A stretch of 64,000 nt of DNA from Sphaerochaeta globosa str. Buddy (GCF_000190435.1 NC_015152.1:1680458-1744457); one strand, 5' to 3'; positions 50,352-59,722 are shown, counted from the stretch's first letter. Notes: generated by a model from the letters alone, not told the origin. Made by a program: numbers and translations.

Positions 50352-51565
50352 TATTGTTCTCCCTCCTTCTGGGCAACCATTGCTTTAAGCAACTGCATCC
50401 CCGCCTGCTTGGCCAGCAACAGAGCAGCCTCCAAATCAAGGGGGGTACTCTCAAGACTGCTGAAGGCTGAACTGTTGAAGCTTTGGGTATGCAGATTCTG
50501 GTATTGTTTCGCATACCGCATGAGTTCTTCCGGGTCGAGAAGCTTTTTGGCGAGCAAGGCATCGGCACCACTTCCCTCGGAAAGCTGCTGCATATCGATC
50601 TTTAGGTCTGTCTGGTCTTCATACCGACCCAACAGGTAGGTAGCCGCCCCCTGTTCCTCAAAAAGAAATACTGCCTCGTCATACGCGATGGTCATAACCT
50701 CATTGAGATGCAGATGGGGGGCAAGTGATCCTGTAAACAGAGCCTTGATATAGAGCGACCCTTCAAAATGGAGATTCTGTGCAAAAAAGCGGATACTACC
50801 GGTAAGCTGGGATTTCAGGCCATCGAGGTCGACAATGCCTGTAACATCAATGGGACAGGTTTCATAGCGATAGGGACAGAGCGGAACAAAAACCGGAGTC
50901 TTGAAGTGCAAGTCTGCTTCGGTCTCAATGAGATAGACGCCGTGCTGGCCCATCTCATTTACATCCAATGCGTAGGGAGAACCGCAGTAATATGCTTCAG
51001 AATTGCCTACTTTGCCTTTCTTGTGAATGTGGCCAAGCATCCACAGCTCAACGTTGCTGCGAAAAAAGTCCTGTTCTTGGGTCGGAGCATAGGCTGAAAC
51101 TGCCATACCATAGTCGGTATGCAATAATCCCAAGGTAAGACGGGAAGGTTCAAGGAGGTTTGCATTCAATGATACAAGGGGATTGGTTTTCATATGATTG
51201 TCGGGAAAGGACCATCCAAGGAAACGGACACATCCGATGTCAAACGCTTCCCATGTTCCGCCGAGACCGAGAAGCTTAATTGCATCACTATCTCGACTAA
51301 GCCGAGGGAAAACGTTGTGGTCGTGATTCCCCCCTACCCCGATGACCTGGATGTTGGCATCCTTTAGCTTTTTCAAACCAGCAAGCAGCGGCCCGTAGAC
51401 CGAAAGCCATGCCTGTTCCTGCTCCACCACGTCCCCGACCAGAACTACGGCATCGACACTGAGGCTGATCGCTTTCTCGATAATGGCATCCCAACTGCTA
51501 TGACCCGAGGGAGCGAATGCAGGTTTTCTGCCCATATGGATATCTGCACATGCAAGGATTCTCAT
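50351..51565 (-). CDS. YhaO/SbcD/Mre11-like DNA nuclease subunit
   Basis: 404 residues. Metallophosphoesterase motifs of the Mre11 family: ADIHMGRK, VGDVVEQE, GNHDHN, LLHTDYG and LGHIHKKGK. The two-metal site gives 3'-5' exonuclease and endonuclease activity in this family. The C-terminal ~120 residues would bind the ATPase partner encoded directly downstream. Operon of two with the YhaN-like gene. Length and order fit the YhaO type rather than the classic SbcD. Confidence 0.85.
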   Translation of the reverse strand: MRILACADIHMGRKPAFAPSGHSSWDAIIEKAISLSVDAVVLVGDVVEQEQAWLSVYGPLLAGLKKLKDANIQVIGVGGNHDHNVFPRLSRDSDAIKLLGLGGTWEAFDIGCVRFLGWSFPDNHMKTNPLVSLNANLLEPSRLTLGLLHTDYGMAVSAYAPTQEQDFFRSNVELWMLGHIHKKGKVGNSEAYYCGSPYALDVNEMGQHGVYLIETEADLHFKTPVFVPLCPYRYETCPIDVTGIVDLDGLKSQLTGSIRFFAQNLHFEGSLYIKALFTGSLAPHLHLNEVMTIAYDEAVFLFEEQGAATYLLGRYEDQTDLKIDMQQLSEGSGADALLAKKLLDPEELMRYAKQYQNLHTQSFNSSAFSSLESTPLDLEAALLLAKQAGMQLLKAMVAQKEGEQ

Positions 51566-51635
51566 ACTGCCTCCAGAACTTTGAGTATACCATATTGACA
51601 GACAGAGAAACCATCGAATACAGACTATTGGACAA

Positions 51636-52559
51636 TTATGGACGATTATCCATCACCACTACGACGCTACCTACTTTGTGTTTGGTGTCGGCTCTCGTGT
51701 GAGCTGCTACAATTTCTGACAACCCATAGGTGCTGTCGATCATCGGGTGCAACTTACTTTCATCAAACCATCGGCTCAGTTGCTGCAATTGCTCTTTGGT
51801 CTCCTTGGCGACGCGGCTTCCCCCTACCGTCAAGAATCTCCCCTTGCTGATCAAGTACCGTCTTTTCTGGGCAGCAGTAAGTTTTCCTACTGCATCAAAG
51901 ATAACAGCAAAGCGAGTGGTACACCTATCGAGCTCCTCATTGGTATAGGCCAAGAACGCATCCGGTCCCAAAGAAAGCACTGCCGCGCGGTTCTTTTCAC
52001 TGGCACAAGCAGTGACATGGAATCCTAAAAGCTTTGCTACTTGCACTGCCATGCAACCTACAGCACCTGAAGCCCCATATACCAGCAGTGTTGTTCCAGC
52101 CTTCGACGGCACTCTATCCAAAAAAGAAAGGGCCGTCGTACCGCCGAAAACCAGGGACACTGCCTCTAAATCAGTAGCATGCTCAGGACTCTTGGCAATT
52201 GCTGCTTTGATGGGGACACACACATAGTGTGCATGACATCCTAAGCTAAGGCCGGGGGTACAACCGAAGAGTCGGTCTCCAATCTGAAACGCTTTGACCG
52301 AAGGGCCTTTTGCTACGACAGTACCTGCAAATACAGTACCCAGAATCGGTTGTCTGGGTTTTCTCCAACCCAAAACCAGACGCATGATCATTTTCAAAGG
52401 GCCGGCTACATCCAAGGACCGTATCCGCACATCAGCCGAGTTCACTGCCGATGCACCGATTTGTACCAACACCTGGTCGTCTTTGCAAACGGGAATGGGT
52501 ACTTCTGAAAGATGTACCACACTAGGAGGGCCGTACGATTCATACACTGCTGCTTTCAT
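51636..52559 (-). CDS. Zinc-independent quinone-oxidoreductase-type dehydrogenase (MDR)
   Basis: 307 residues of the medium-chain dehydrogenase/reductase superfamily. N-terminal GroES-like domain (MKAAVYESYGPP... VQIGASAVNSADVRIRS), then a Rossmann domain with TLLVYGASGAVGCMAVQVAKLLG. No catalytic zinc ligands are seen, which places it with NADPH:quinone oxidoreductases or enoyl/enone reductases. Cytoplasmic. Lone gene; divergent from the CPBP gene. Confidence 0.85.
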   Translation of the reverse strand: MKAAVYESYGPPSVVHLSEVPIPVCKDDQVLVQIGASAVNSADVRIRSLDVAGPLKMIMRLVLGWRKPRQPILGTVFAGTVVAKGPSVKAFQIGDRLFGCTPGLSLGCHAHYVCVPIKAAIAKSPEHATDLEAVSLVFGGTTALSFLDRVPSKAGTTLLVYGASGAVGCMAVQVAKLLGFHVTACASEKNRAAVLSLGPDAFLAYTNEELDRCTTRFAVIFDAVGKLTAAQKRRYLISKGRFLTVGGSRVAKETKEQLQQLSRWFDESKLHPMIDSTYGLSEIVAAHTRADTKHKVGSVVVVMDNRP

Positions 52560-52654
52560 TTGGTTTGGTTCTCTTTATTCTACTGTAGGATAAGGTTTTC
52601 AAAGCTGCAATTGTTGACCATCCAACTTTTTTTACAATTCGTCAAAAAATCGTA

Positions 52655-52692
52655 TTGACCTTCGATATCGTCATCAATATGATACATATCAT
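52655..52692 (+). promoter_or_regulatory. Strong promoter with overlapping operator-like dyad, CPBP gene
   Basis: TTGACC (52655-52660), 17-base spacer, TATGAT (52678-52683). ATGATA-CA-TATCAT (52679-52692), a perfect dyad with a 2-base centre, overlaps the -10 and the likely start. About 95 bases of leader precede the ATG at 52788. Confidence 0.65.
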
Positions 52693-52787
52693 TTGTTACA
52701 TAACGTTTGATATTTTTAGAATGAAGCAATGATCGACCACTTGCTGAAGCAACCCTTCAGCACACTGATACAGTATAAGGAGCATCT

Positions 52788-53513
52788 ATGAACCGTAGCT
52801 TGGAAGGAAAGCCCATCGCACATGCAATTTTTTGGATTGTTCTGTACATCGTCATAGTAAATATCGGAGACGCACTGGTGGGTGTGAGCGGCATTACGAA
52901 CCTTGCAACCAGCCTGTTGCTCACCGCATTTTCGACAGTGTTGTATCGGTATTCAAAAAAGCATTTCCAGCCCGGGTTCGGTTCCTTTTGCAGAGCCGAT
53001 GCCAAAAAAGCATTGTATTATCTTCCCCTCATCGCCCTAGCGGTGCTGGCTTACCTCGGAGGAATCGATACCTCTCTTTCACCTGTTGATATTCTGGTGG
53101 CGATCCTGTTGATGGTCAACGTAGGCTTTCTGGAAGAAGTCTTGTTTCGTGGATATCTTTTGACAGCCATTGCAAGCAAAAAGGGAAACCGAAGGGCAAT
53201 ACTGATCAGTGGTATCACCTTCGGGTTTGGACATATTGTCAATCTGCTGCGAGGCTACGACGCATCTGAGCTTGCTACCCAGATTGCGGGAGCCATCGCC
53301 ATTGGCCTTGTCCTCGCGCTTTTAGTAGTCATCACCAAGAACCTCATCCCAGGCATTCTTTTTCATATTCTGTTCAATATCGGCGGAAGCATTACCGTAC
53401 AAGAAAGCAGCAGTGAAACGCTACTGCTGCTGAGTATCATCGTAATTTCAGTTCTGTACCTGCTCGTTCTCTTTAGGCAGTTTCCAAAAGAGTCGGTTGT
53501 TACACAGTCTTAA
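52788..53513 (+). CDS. CPBP-family intramembrane protease
   Basis: 241 residues with about eight hydrophobic segments. The metal-dependent protease motifs are complete: EEVLFRG (Glu116, Glu117, Arg121), FGFGH (Phe145-His149) and HILFN (His193, Asn197). Bacterial members (formerly Abi/CAAX-like) are linked to processing of prenylated-like or peptide substrates and bacteriocin self-protection; the substrate here is unknown. AAGGAG lies ten bases upstream. It overlaps hydA by 4 bases at the 3' end. Confidence 0.85.
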   Translation: MNRSLEGKPIAHAIFWIVLYIVIVNIGDALVGVSGITNLATSLLLTAFSTVLYRYSKKHFQPGFGSFCRADAKKALYYLPLIALAVLAYLGGIDTSLSPVDILVAILLMVNVGFLEEVLFRGYLLTAIASKKGNRRAILISGITFGFGHIVNLLRGYDASELATQIAGAIAIGLVLALLVVITKNLIPGILFHILFNIGGSITVQESSSETLLLLSIIVISVLYLLVLFRQFPKESVVTQS

Positions 53514-55294
53514 CCCAGCGGATATTCCTGTCGCTTGGTATAGGTGGTATGCAGCAGGTGATGGCTCATCTCTGATAATGGCTGATCCAAGAACCGTGCA
53601 TACAAGTCTTGGATTGCAGGGTTCTCATGAGACTTGCGGATTGGTTTATGCCGGTCCTCCTCGTAGATGGACTGTGCACGCTTGAGCCGGATGTCGGCAT
53701 TGGTGGGAATAGGTTGGCCTCCCCCACCAAGACAGCCGTCGGGGCAGGTCATTACTTCGATGAACGCATACGGGCTTGTCCCCCCCTGTATCTGATCAAG
53801 CAGCACCCGTGCATTGGATAGCGTATTGGCTACAGCAACCTTGATGGTGCTATCACCCACCTGCAAGGCGGCTTCACGTATTCCTGTACGCTCCCGCAGT
53901 TGTGCAAACTCTACCTCCGCTAAGACCGATCCTGTCAATTTCTCCACCGCAGTTCGTAGGGCTGCTTCCATTACCCCGCCCGAAGAAGCGAATATGACCG
54001 CTCCTCCGGTTGAGGCTCCCAGTGGATCATCGAATGCTTCTTCCTTGAGTGCGGAAAAGTCGATACCGACCTGCTTGAGCATTTTTGCAAGCTCGCGTGT
54101 GGTCAACGCCCAATCAACATCACAGAATCGTTCATCCTCCCCAAGATTCATCTTTTCCTTCCAATAGTCGAAGGAGCTGTCCATTTCACTGCGGCCGGCT
54201 TCAAACTTTTTTGCTGTACAGGGCATGATCGAGACCACCCGAATCTTGCGGGGGTCCAGGTTGGCCTGTTCAGCATAGAAAGTCTTGGCAATGGCTCCAA
54301 ACATCTGTTGCGGTGATTTGCAGGATGAGAGGTGTCCCACCTGTTCGGGATAGAACGTCTCGATGAACTTAATCCACCCCGGCGAACAGCTGGTGATCAT
54401 GGGAAGCTCTCCTTGGTGGGTAAGCCGATGGATCAACTCATAGGCCTCTTCCATAATGGTAAGGTCGGCTGTGAATTGGGTATCGAACACCTTGTCAAAA
54501 CCGAGGGAGCGGAGGGCGCTTACCATCCGACCCGTCACCAGGCTTCCTTCTTTCAGGCCCATCGCCTCCCCGAGTCCCACCCTGATAGCAGGGGCTGTTT
54601 GGACCAATACCACCAAGTCAGGGTCGCTGAGGGCGTCGAAAACCTGTTGCTGTTGGCTTTTTTCAGTAATGGCGGCGGTAGGACAAACCAGGGAGCACTG
54701 ACCGCAATTCGTACATACCGAATTGCCCAAGCCCTGGTCATAAAACGTAGCAACCTTTGTCTTCAGACCTCGTCCCACCAATTGGATGGCTGAGACCGAC
54801 TGCATGGAGGAGCACACTTCGACACACCGATTGCAGAGTATGCAGGCATTGGGATCGCGTACGAGGGAGGCTGAGGTGACATCGAGTTCCTCAAACTTTT
54901 TCTTGGTTCGGGGAAATCGACTGGTTCTGACTCCCAATTGCTGGCTCAACGATTGCAATTCGCAGTTGAGATTGCGCTCACATGTGGTGCATACAAGCGG
55001 ATGATTGGCCAGAATCAACTCAAGGTTGAGTTTTCTGGCATGCAGCACCCGCTGGGTATGCGTATGAATCACCATACCGGCTGTCACCGTATGCATGCAG
55101 GAGCGTACCAAGCGCTTGGCCCCTTCCACCTCCACCATGCACATGCCGCACGATCCATGAGCGGATACATCCTTGAGGTAGCAGAGTGTCGGAATCTTGA
55201 TGCCGGCAGTCATGCAGGCATCGAGAATGCGTGTACCCTTTTGGGTAGTGATGGCATTTCCATCAATGATACAGGTAATCAACTGCTCATCCAT
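53510..55294 (-). CDS. hydA: [FeFe]-hydrogenase catalytic subunit HydA
   Basis: 594 residues. N-terminal [2Fe-2S] domain (Cys38, 49, 52, 66), a His-Cys3 cluster (His98, Cys102, 105, 111), two [4Fe-4S] sites (Cys151, 154, 157, 161 and Cys194, 197, 200, 204), then the H-cluster domain with TSCSPGW (Cys303), MPCTAKK (Cys359) and MTCPDGC...GGGGQP (Cys517, Cys521). The third motif has Thr-Cys-Pro-Asp where many enzymes have Ala-Cys-Pro-Gly. It reversibly reduces protons in a cytoplasmic NAD(P)/ferredoxin-linked complex with HydB and HydC. Last gene of hydCBA. Maturases HydEFG are not in the window. Confidence 0.93.
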   Translation of the reverse strand: MDEQLITCIIDGNAITTQKGTRILDACMTAGIKIPTLCYLKDVSAHGSCGMCMVEVEGAKRLVRSCMHTVTAGMVIHTHTQRVLHARKLNLELILANHPLVCTTCERNLNCELQSLSQQLGVRTSRFPRTKKKFEELDVTSASLVRDPNACILCNRCVEVCSSMQSVSAIQLVGRGLKTKVATFYDQGLGNSVCTNCGQCSLVCPTAAITEKSQQQQVFDALSDPDLVVLVQTAPAIRVGLGEAMGLKEGSLVTGRMVSALRSLGFDKVFDTQFTADLTIMEEAYELIHRLTHQGELPMITSCSPGWIKFIETFYPEQVGHLSSCKSPQQMFGAIAKTFYAEQANLDPRKIRVVSIMPCTAKKFEAGRSEMDSSFDYWKEKMNLGEDERFCDVDWALTTRELAKMLKQVGIDFSALKEEAFDDPLGASTGGAVIFASSGGVMEAALRTAVEKLTGSVLAEVEFAQLRERTGIREAALQVGDSTIKVAVANTLSNARVLLDQIQGGTSPYAFIEVMTCPDGCLGGGGQPIPTNADIRLKRAQSIYEEDRHKPIRKSHENPAIQDLYARFLDQPLSEMSHHLLHTTYTKRQEYPLG

Positions 55295-58200
55295 TGCTCA
55301 CCTCCTGGATTTTGATATCACAGCGCAGACACCTTGAAGCTTCCATGCGTGCCTGTCGGCCGCTGTATCCCCGGTTTACCTCGGCAAATGAAAGATTACG
55401 GTCCTTAGGCGACAGCTTGGTCGAGGTGATGGCCTTTCCTTCATACAGCGTTTTACCTACAGTCCTGTCGTAGGTAAAGGTAGTGAACAGGGAGTCAAAG
55501 CGGTCCTCTCCCACCAAAAGCCGATCGATGATGCGTGCAACCTCCTTGCCCTGTCCCATCGCCTGGGCTGCCGTTGAGGGGCCGGTGATTACATCCCCGA
55601 TCGCCCATACGTTTGGCAGATTGGTTTCATAACTATAGTGCTTTACGTCCAAATACCCTTGTTTGGTTACTCCAAGTCCCAAGTTCGCAAACAACGCAGT
55701 ATCCACCCGTTCACCGATGGCCACGATTACCGTGTCACAGCTAAGGATGCTCTTCTTTCCACTTTCCATGCGTTGCCTTCGGGCACTCAGGTCATAGGTG
55801 CCAAGTTCAAGCTGTTGGACTTCCAGAGCGATAACCTGACCTTGCTTTCCACGCAGCACCTGTGAGGGTGCTACATCGAACACAAAGGATATTCCCTCTG
55901 CAAACGCTTCTTCGATCTCACTGCGGTTCGCGGGCATTTCGTCCCTGCCTCGACGGTACGCAACGGTTACCTCACAGCCCAGTCTCCAGAGCGAACGGGC
56001 AACATCGATGGCAACATTGCCTCCACCCAGGATGACTACTTGCTTTCCTACATCCGCTTCCCGCCCTTCACTGAGGCGCCTGAGCACCTCGGTTCCCTGC
56101 AAAAAGCCAGGTCCTTCACTTCCACTAAGCTGGAGGGTGGCATGGTGATAGGACCCCAGGGCGAGTATGACAGCATCACTGGAACGCCTTAGATTCTCCA
56201 TCTCAAGTTCCCTGCCGAGGGCTTTCCCCAGTTCGAAGTGAATGCCAAGGGTCGTATAGAGTTCCAGCTCCTTTTCCAATACTTCCTTGGGGAGTCGGTA
56301 GCTGGGAATGCCGTAGCGCAACACTCCCCCTGCTTTTTGATGTTCATCGTATAGGGTAACTTCATGGCCCAATCGACGCAGATAGAAGGCAACGGAAAGG
56401 CCACCCGGCCCCGCTCCGACTATTGCTATGTGCTTGTGCGTCGGCTCGGGCATTCGATCGAGCAGTGTCTGGTACACCTCGGTCTCCTGGCCCATCTTAT
56501 ACAGGGTATCGGCAAGGTAGCGGTGCAGTTCCCCCTGATGGACAGGACCATCCAAATCGTCACGTCGACAACGCATCTGGCAATGGAAGTGGCAGATACG
56601 CCCCAAGGTACCCGGAAGGGGGTTGTCCTCCAAGGTTGAGGTGAAGGCCTCTACCAAGCGGTCCTCCTTCAGCAATGCTATATACGAGGGAATTCGCATG
56701 GCAAGAGGACAGGAGTTGGAACACAGTTCCCCTACCAATGCCTCACACGTACCGGCTTCACACTTGCTGCGCTTGATATGGCTCTCATACTCTTCGGGGA
56801 AATACTTTAGCGTAGTCAATACCGGATTCATCGCCGATTGTCCCAGCCCGCACAGCGCTGTATCGCTGATATGGTTGCCTAGTTCCGTGAGTGTTTTTAC
56901 ATCCTCAAGCTTCCCCGCCCCTTCACAGATGCGGCTTACCAGGTCGAGGGCTTGGCTCAAGCCTTCCCTGCAGGGTGTACAGGTGCCACAGGACTCCTTG
57001 GTGGTAAACTCCAAGAAATAGCGGGCTGAGTCGACCATGCAGTTGTCGCTGTCCATGACGACCATTCCCCCTGAACCCATAATGGCTCCCAGGGCACCCA
57101 GGCTCTCATAATCGATGGTGCTATTGAACAGGCTTGCGGGTATGCACCCTCCAGAGGGACCTCCACTTTGTACCGCCTTGATTTTCTTGCTGGGATTGAC
57201 AGACCCTCCCCCGGCTTCATAGATCAGGGTGGTAAGTTTCTCTCCGAGCGGTAGCTCCACCAAGCCGGTGTTTTTGACTTTGCCGACCAGAGAGAATACC
57301 TTGGTGCCCGGACTTGCCGGGTTGCCGATTCTGGCAAACCATGCACTGCCTTTGCCTATGATCAGCGGGATATTGCACCAAGTCTCCAGGTTGTTGATGG
57401 TCGTAGGACGGCCCAAATACCCCTTCTGGGAAGGGAATGGGGGTTTAACCCTCGCTCTTCCGGCTCTTCCTTCCAACGAGGCGATTAGGGCTGTCTCCTC
57501 TCCACAGACAAAGGCTCCCGCCCCTTCCACCACCGATAGGTCAAAACGGACTTTTCGCTCGAGAATATTATCACCAAGCAGTCCTACCGCATACGCTTGT
57601 TCGATGGCAGTGCGCAGTCGCTGTACGGCCAAAGGATATTCTGCGCGTACGTAGATGATTCCTTCCTGCGCGGTGGTGGCATAACTTGCAATAAGCAGGC
57701 CCTCAATGAGCATATGGGGATCGCTTTCCATTTCATTGCGATTCATGTATGCACCGGGATCGCCTTCATCGGCGTTGCAGATGAGAAACTTAGGCTGGCT
57801 TGGTTCCTTGGCCATCAACTCCCACTTGAGTCCGGTGGGAAAGCCTGCTCCTCCGCGGCCGCGAAGCTTGGAGTTCTTTACTTCCAGCAGCACTTCATCA
57901 CGGCTCATGCCTCCCAGCACTTTCTCAAAGGAGCGATAGCCTCCGACTGCTACGTACTCTGCCATGTTTGCTGGATCGATAAGGCCTGCATCACGCAAAA
58001 TCAATTTTTTCTGGGCGTGGAAGAAGGGTACTTCGTTCCAGGGAGGAAGCTCCTCAAACCCCTCTCCATAGGTATGCTGAGAGAGATGGTGATCCCATTC
58101 GTTGATTCTGCAGAGGGCTTTGGGCTTGTAGTAGCGGCCTTGCATCAGGTTGTCGATAATTAATGGCACGTCGGAGAGTTCTACTTTGGAGAGCCATACC

Positions 58201-58439
58201 AATGGTTTGGATGGCAGATAGAGTGATACCAAAGGCTCTTCACTGCAACAGCCAAAACATCCGACACTGCGTAGGCTTATTGATAGATGTTGGCTATCAA
58301 TTTCCTTAGCAAACGCAGCATACAACTCTGTAGCCCCACTTCCCATCCCACAGGTACCCATCCCGACAGCTATGCTTGCATGGTTTGGATACAGGGTGTG
58401 TTCACCTTCCTGTTGAAGTCGATCCAAGAGGCTGCTCAT
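55287..58439 (-). CDS. hydB: HydB (NuoF-like) fused to a GltD/NfnB-like flavoprotein module
   Basis: 1050 residues, about 450 longer than usual HydB. Order: thioredoxin-like [2Fe-2S] domain (Cys30, Cys61, Cys64), NuoF core with GRGGAGFPTGLKW (194-206, FMN), NADEGDPGA (222-230), GAGAFVCGEETAL (NAD), an SLBB region and a [4Fe-4S] site (Cys484, 487, 490, 530). Instead of the normal C-terminal ferredoxin domain there is a GltD-type unit: Cys-rich linker (560-620), FAD motif VGAGPGGL (~674), second Rossmann motif LGGGNVAIDVAR (~804) and YRRGRDEMPA (828-837), a signature of NADP(H) sites. Suggests a complex that touches NADH, NADPH and H2. Overlaps hydA by 8 and hydC by 4 bases. Confidence 0.92.
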   Translation of the reverse strand: MSSLLDRLQQEGEHTLYPNHASIAVGMGTCGMGSGATELYAAFAKEIDSQHLSISLRSVGCFGCCSEEPLVSLYLPSKPLVWLSKVELSDVPLIIDNLMQGRYYKPKALCRINEWDHHLSQHTYGEGFEELPPWNEVPFFHAQKKLILRDAGLIDPANMAEYVAVGGYRSFEKVLGGMSRDEVLLEVKNSKLRGRGGAGFPTGLKWELMAKEPSQPKFLICNADEGDPGAYMNRNEMESDPHMLIEGLLIASYATTAQEGIIYVRAEYPLAVQRLRTAIEQAYAVGLLGDNILERKVRFDLSVVEGAGAFVCGEETALIASLEGRAGRARVKPPFPSQKGYLGRPTTINNLETWCNIPLIIGKGSAWFARIGNPASPGTKVFSLVGKVKNTGLVELPLGEKLTTLIYEAGGGSVNPSKKIKAVQSGGPSGGCIPASLFNSTIDYESLGALGAIMGSGGMVVMDSDNCMVDSARYFLEFTTKESCGTCTPCREGLSQALDLVSRICEGAGKLEDVKTLTELGNHISDTALCGLGQSAMNPVLTTLKYFPEEYESHIKRSKCEAGTCEALVGELCSNSCPLAMRIPSYIALLKEDRLVEAFTSTLEDNPLPGTLGRICHFHCQMRCRRDDLDGPVHQGELHRYLADTLYKMGQETEVYQTLLDRMPEPTHKHIAIVGAGPGGLSVAFYLRRLGHEVTLYDEHQKAGGVLRYGIPSYRLPKEVLEKELELYTTLGIHFELGKALGRELEMENLRRSSDAVILALGSYHHATLQLSGSEGPGFLQGTEVLRRLSEGREADVGKQVVILGGGNVAIDVARSLWRLGCEVTVAYRRGRDEMPANRSEIEEAFAEGISFVFDVAPSQVLRGKQGQVIALEVQQLELGTYDLSARRQRMESGKKSILSCDTVIVAIGERVDTALFANLGLGVTKQGYLDVKHYSYETNLPNVWAIGDVITGPSTAAQAMGQGKEVARIIDRLLVGEDRFDSLFTTFTYDRTVGKTLYEGKAITSTKLSPKDRNLSFAEVNRGYSGRQARMEASRCLRCDIKIQEVSNG

Positions 58440-58930
58440 GAAACCTCCTTGCTCTGTATGAGCGTCTGAAGCAATTGGGTAAGTTTCTGCTCGGTAACCC
58501 GAGAATGAATGACCGAATCAATGGCAATGACCGGGGCTAAGGCACATTGGCCGAAGCAAGCCACCGTATGCACGGTAAAACGTACGTCGTCGGTGGTAGC
58601 CGTTCCTTCCTCATCAAGCTCGAGGTTCAATTGCTTGAGGACTTGCTGCAACAGCGGTTTGGAACCGCGGGTATGGCAGGCGGTTCCCCTGCAAACGGTG
58701 ATGACATGCTCGCCTTGGGGTTTGAGATTGAAGAAGGCATAGAAGGTAGCAACGGAATACACGGTAGACAGGGGCACTTCCATTGCTTTGGCAACCAAGA
58801 TTAACTCTTCCTTGCTCAAATAGTTGTGTTCGTTGGTTCGCTGCACCGCTTCAAGAATCGAGAGCAATGCTCCTCGTTCTGTGCGGTGTGAGGCAACAAT
58901 CGCTTCAATTGCAACGTGTCGATCACTCAT
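58436..58930 (-). CDS. hydC: HydC/NuoE-like [2Fe-2S] subunit
   Basis: 164 residues from ATG 58930, with AAGGAGG five bases upstream; the frame is open 16 codons further but without a site. A helical N-terminal domain is followed by the thioredoxin-like [2Fe-2S] fold with CRGTAC and the later ACFGQC. It feeds electrons between HydB and HydA. First gene of hydCBA, whose genes overlap by 4 and 8 bases. Upstream 58931-59230 is AT-rich; no sure promoter or Rex-type site was identified by eye. Confidence 0.92.
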   Translation of the reverse strand: MSDRHVAIEAIVASHRTERGALLSILEAVQRTNEHNYLSKEELILVAKAMEVPLSTVYSVATFYAFFNLKPQGEHVITVCRGTACHTRGSKPLLQQVLKQLNLELDEEGTATTDDVRFTVHTVACFGQCALAPVIAIDSVIHSRVTEQKLTQLLQTLIQSKEVS

Positions 58931-59230
58931 GAGGACCTCCTTGGGAAACATTGAGGACAGTGCATGGAAAACCTGCATCTATACCAATAAACATCCATAG
59001 GATGCTTGAATATATTCCAGAAGATCGTTACGCCTATACTAAACTCAGAAAATGTATAAAGCAAGGTATTTATAGTATTGACAATGAGTAATTTACAATA
59101 ATCCCAGTTTTTGGTACTTGATTAATGTGAATACAAGTATATTTTCAGTATCGAATCATTTCTCGAATGACCAATTTGACTCAATACTGCCCCTTCTCCG
59201 TCCTATAGCGAGAAGAGAGGATGTTTGAAC

Positions 59231-59449
59231 ATGAAAGGTTTTCGTAAGGAATTGTGTTTCAATGTTCCTTCAACCAGGGGTTTGGTGAATGCCATGAACA
59301 GCGCTGCAAGCATCTTCATCAACGACGATGAGAGCGTAGTGGCAAGTACCAAAGGAAACCTGGATTTTGGTACATGGGAGCAACTATTCTACTACGAGTT
59401 CGATGGGAAGAGGAGCAAGCACATGCTGGTAAAGATCATCGGGGAATGA
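59231..59449 (+). pseudogene. Internally deleted YjbQ-like (UPF0047) gene
   Basis: 72 codons, open throughout, with GAGAGGA nine bases before ATG 59231. The first residues ([17 protein letters not shown]), the middle ([18 protein letters not shown]) and the end ([18 protein letters not shown] then LVKIIGE) match the YjbQ family in order. Compared with remembered ~138-residue members, about 20 residues after RG and about 45 after NDDES are missing. The lost part holds the His-rich metal-site region. Both deletions keep the frame. Either a decayed gene that by chance stayed open or a tiny protein with a new use. YjbQ proteins are linked to thiamine phosphate synthase-like activity. Confidence 0.7.
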
Positions 59450-59474
59450 AAGGTATCATTCATTCTCCTTTTTA
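59441..59474 (+). terminator. Terminator after the YjbQ remnant
   Basis: GGGGAATGA (59441-59449) pairs with TCATTCTCC (59460-59468, one G-T pair), followed by TTTTT. It overlaps the end of the remnant coding sequence. Confidence 0.65.
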
Positions 59475-59722
59475 GGTCAGGATTCTGAGCATACCCTGAC
59501 GCAAAAGGCAATTAATCTTTCCTTGCCTTTTGACGTATAGTGCTCTATCACTTCAGCATTAAAAAAATGCTACTTTTCTTCTTGATTGGGAGGTATATTC
59601 GTCGGATTGATCAAATGGGAAGGCTTTAGCTGTACTAACTGCTCGTCGGTCATCTCAGGAATATCGGAGAAATCGATTCCCTCCATTCCTCTGGTATCAT
59701 CATCTTGTTTCTTCATACTCAT
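59472..59722 (-). pseudogene. Decayed BrnA/DUF4415-like antitoxin gene
   Basis: From ATG 59722, 50 codons with IDFSDIPEMTDEQL, an N-terminal pattern of BrnA/DUF4415-type antitoxins, end at TAG 59570-59572. The same frame then goes on as NAEVIEHYTSKGKE, resembling the ribbon-helix-helix region (DADVIEHFKSKGKG-like). A shift of frame continues as INCLLRQGMLRILT to a stop at 59472, resembling the family end. So one stop and at least one frameshift split it. Family assignment is from memory of the motifs. Confidence 0.5.

Noticed and set aside
57597-58163. 188-residue plus-strand frame inside hydB
   Set aside because: Antisense to strongly conserved NuoF motifs, no ribosome site or family features.
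58931-59230. Rex-type operator before hydC (ATTGACAAT...TTTACAAT region near 59076-59098)
   Set aside because: The half-sites do not form a proper TTGTGAA-N4-TTCACAA-like dyad; symmetry is too weak.
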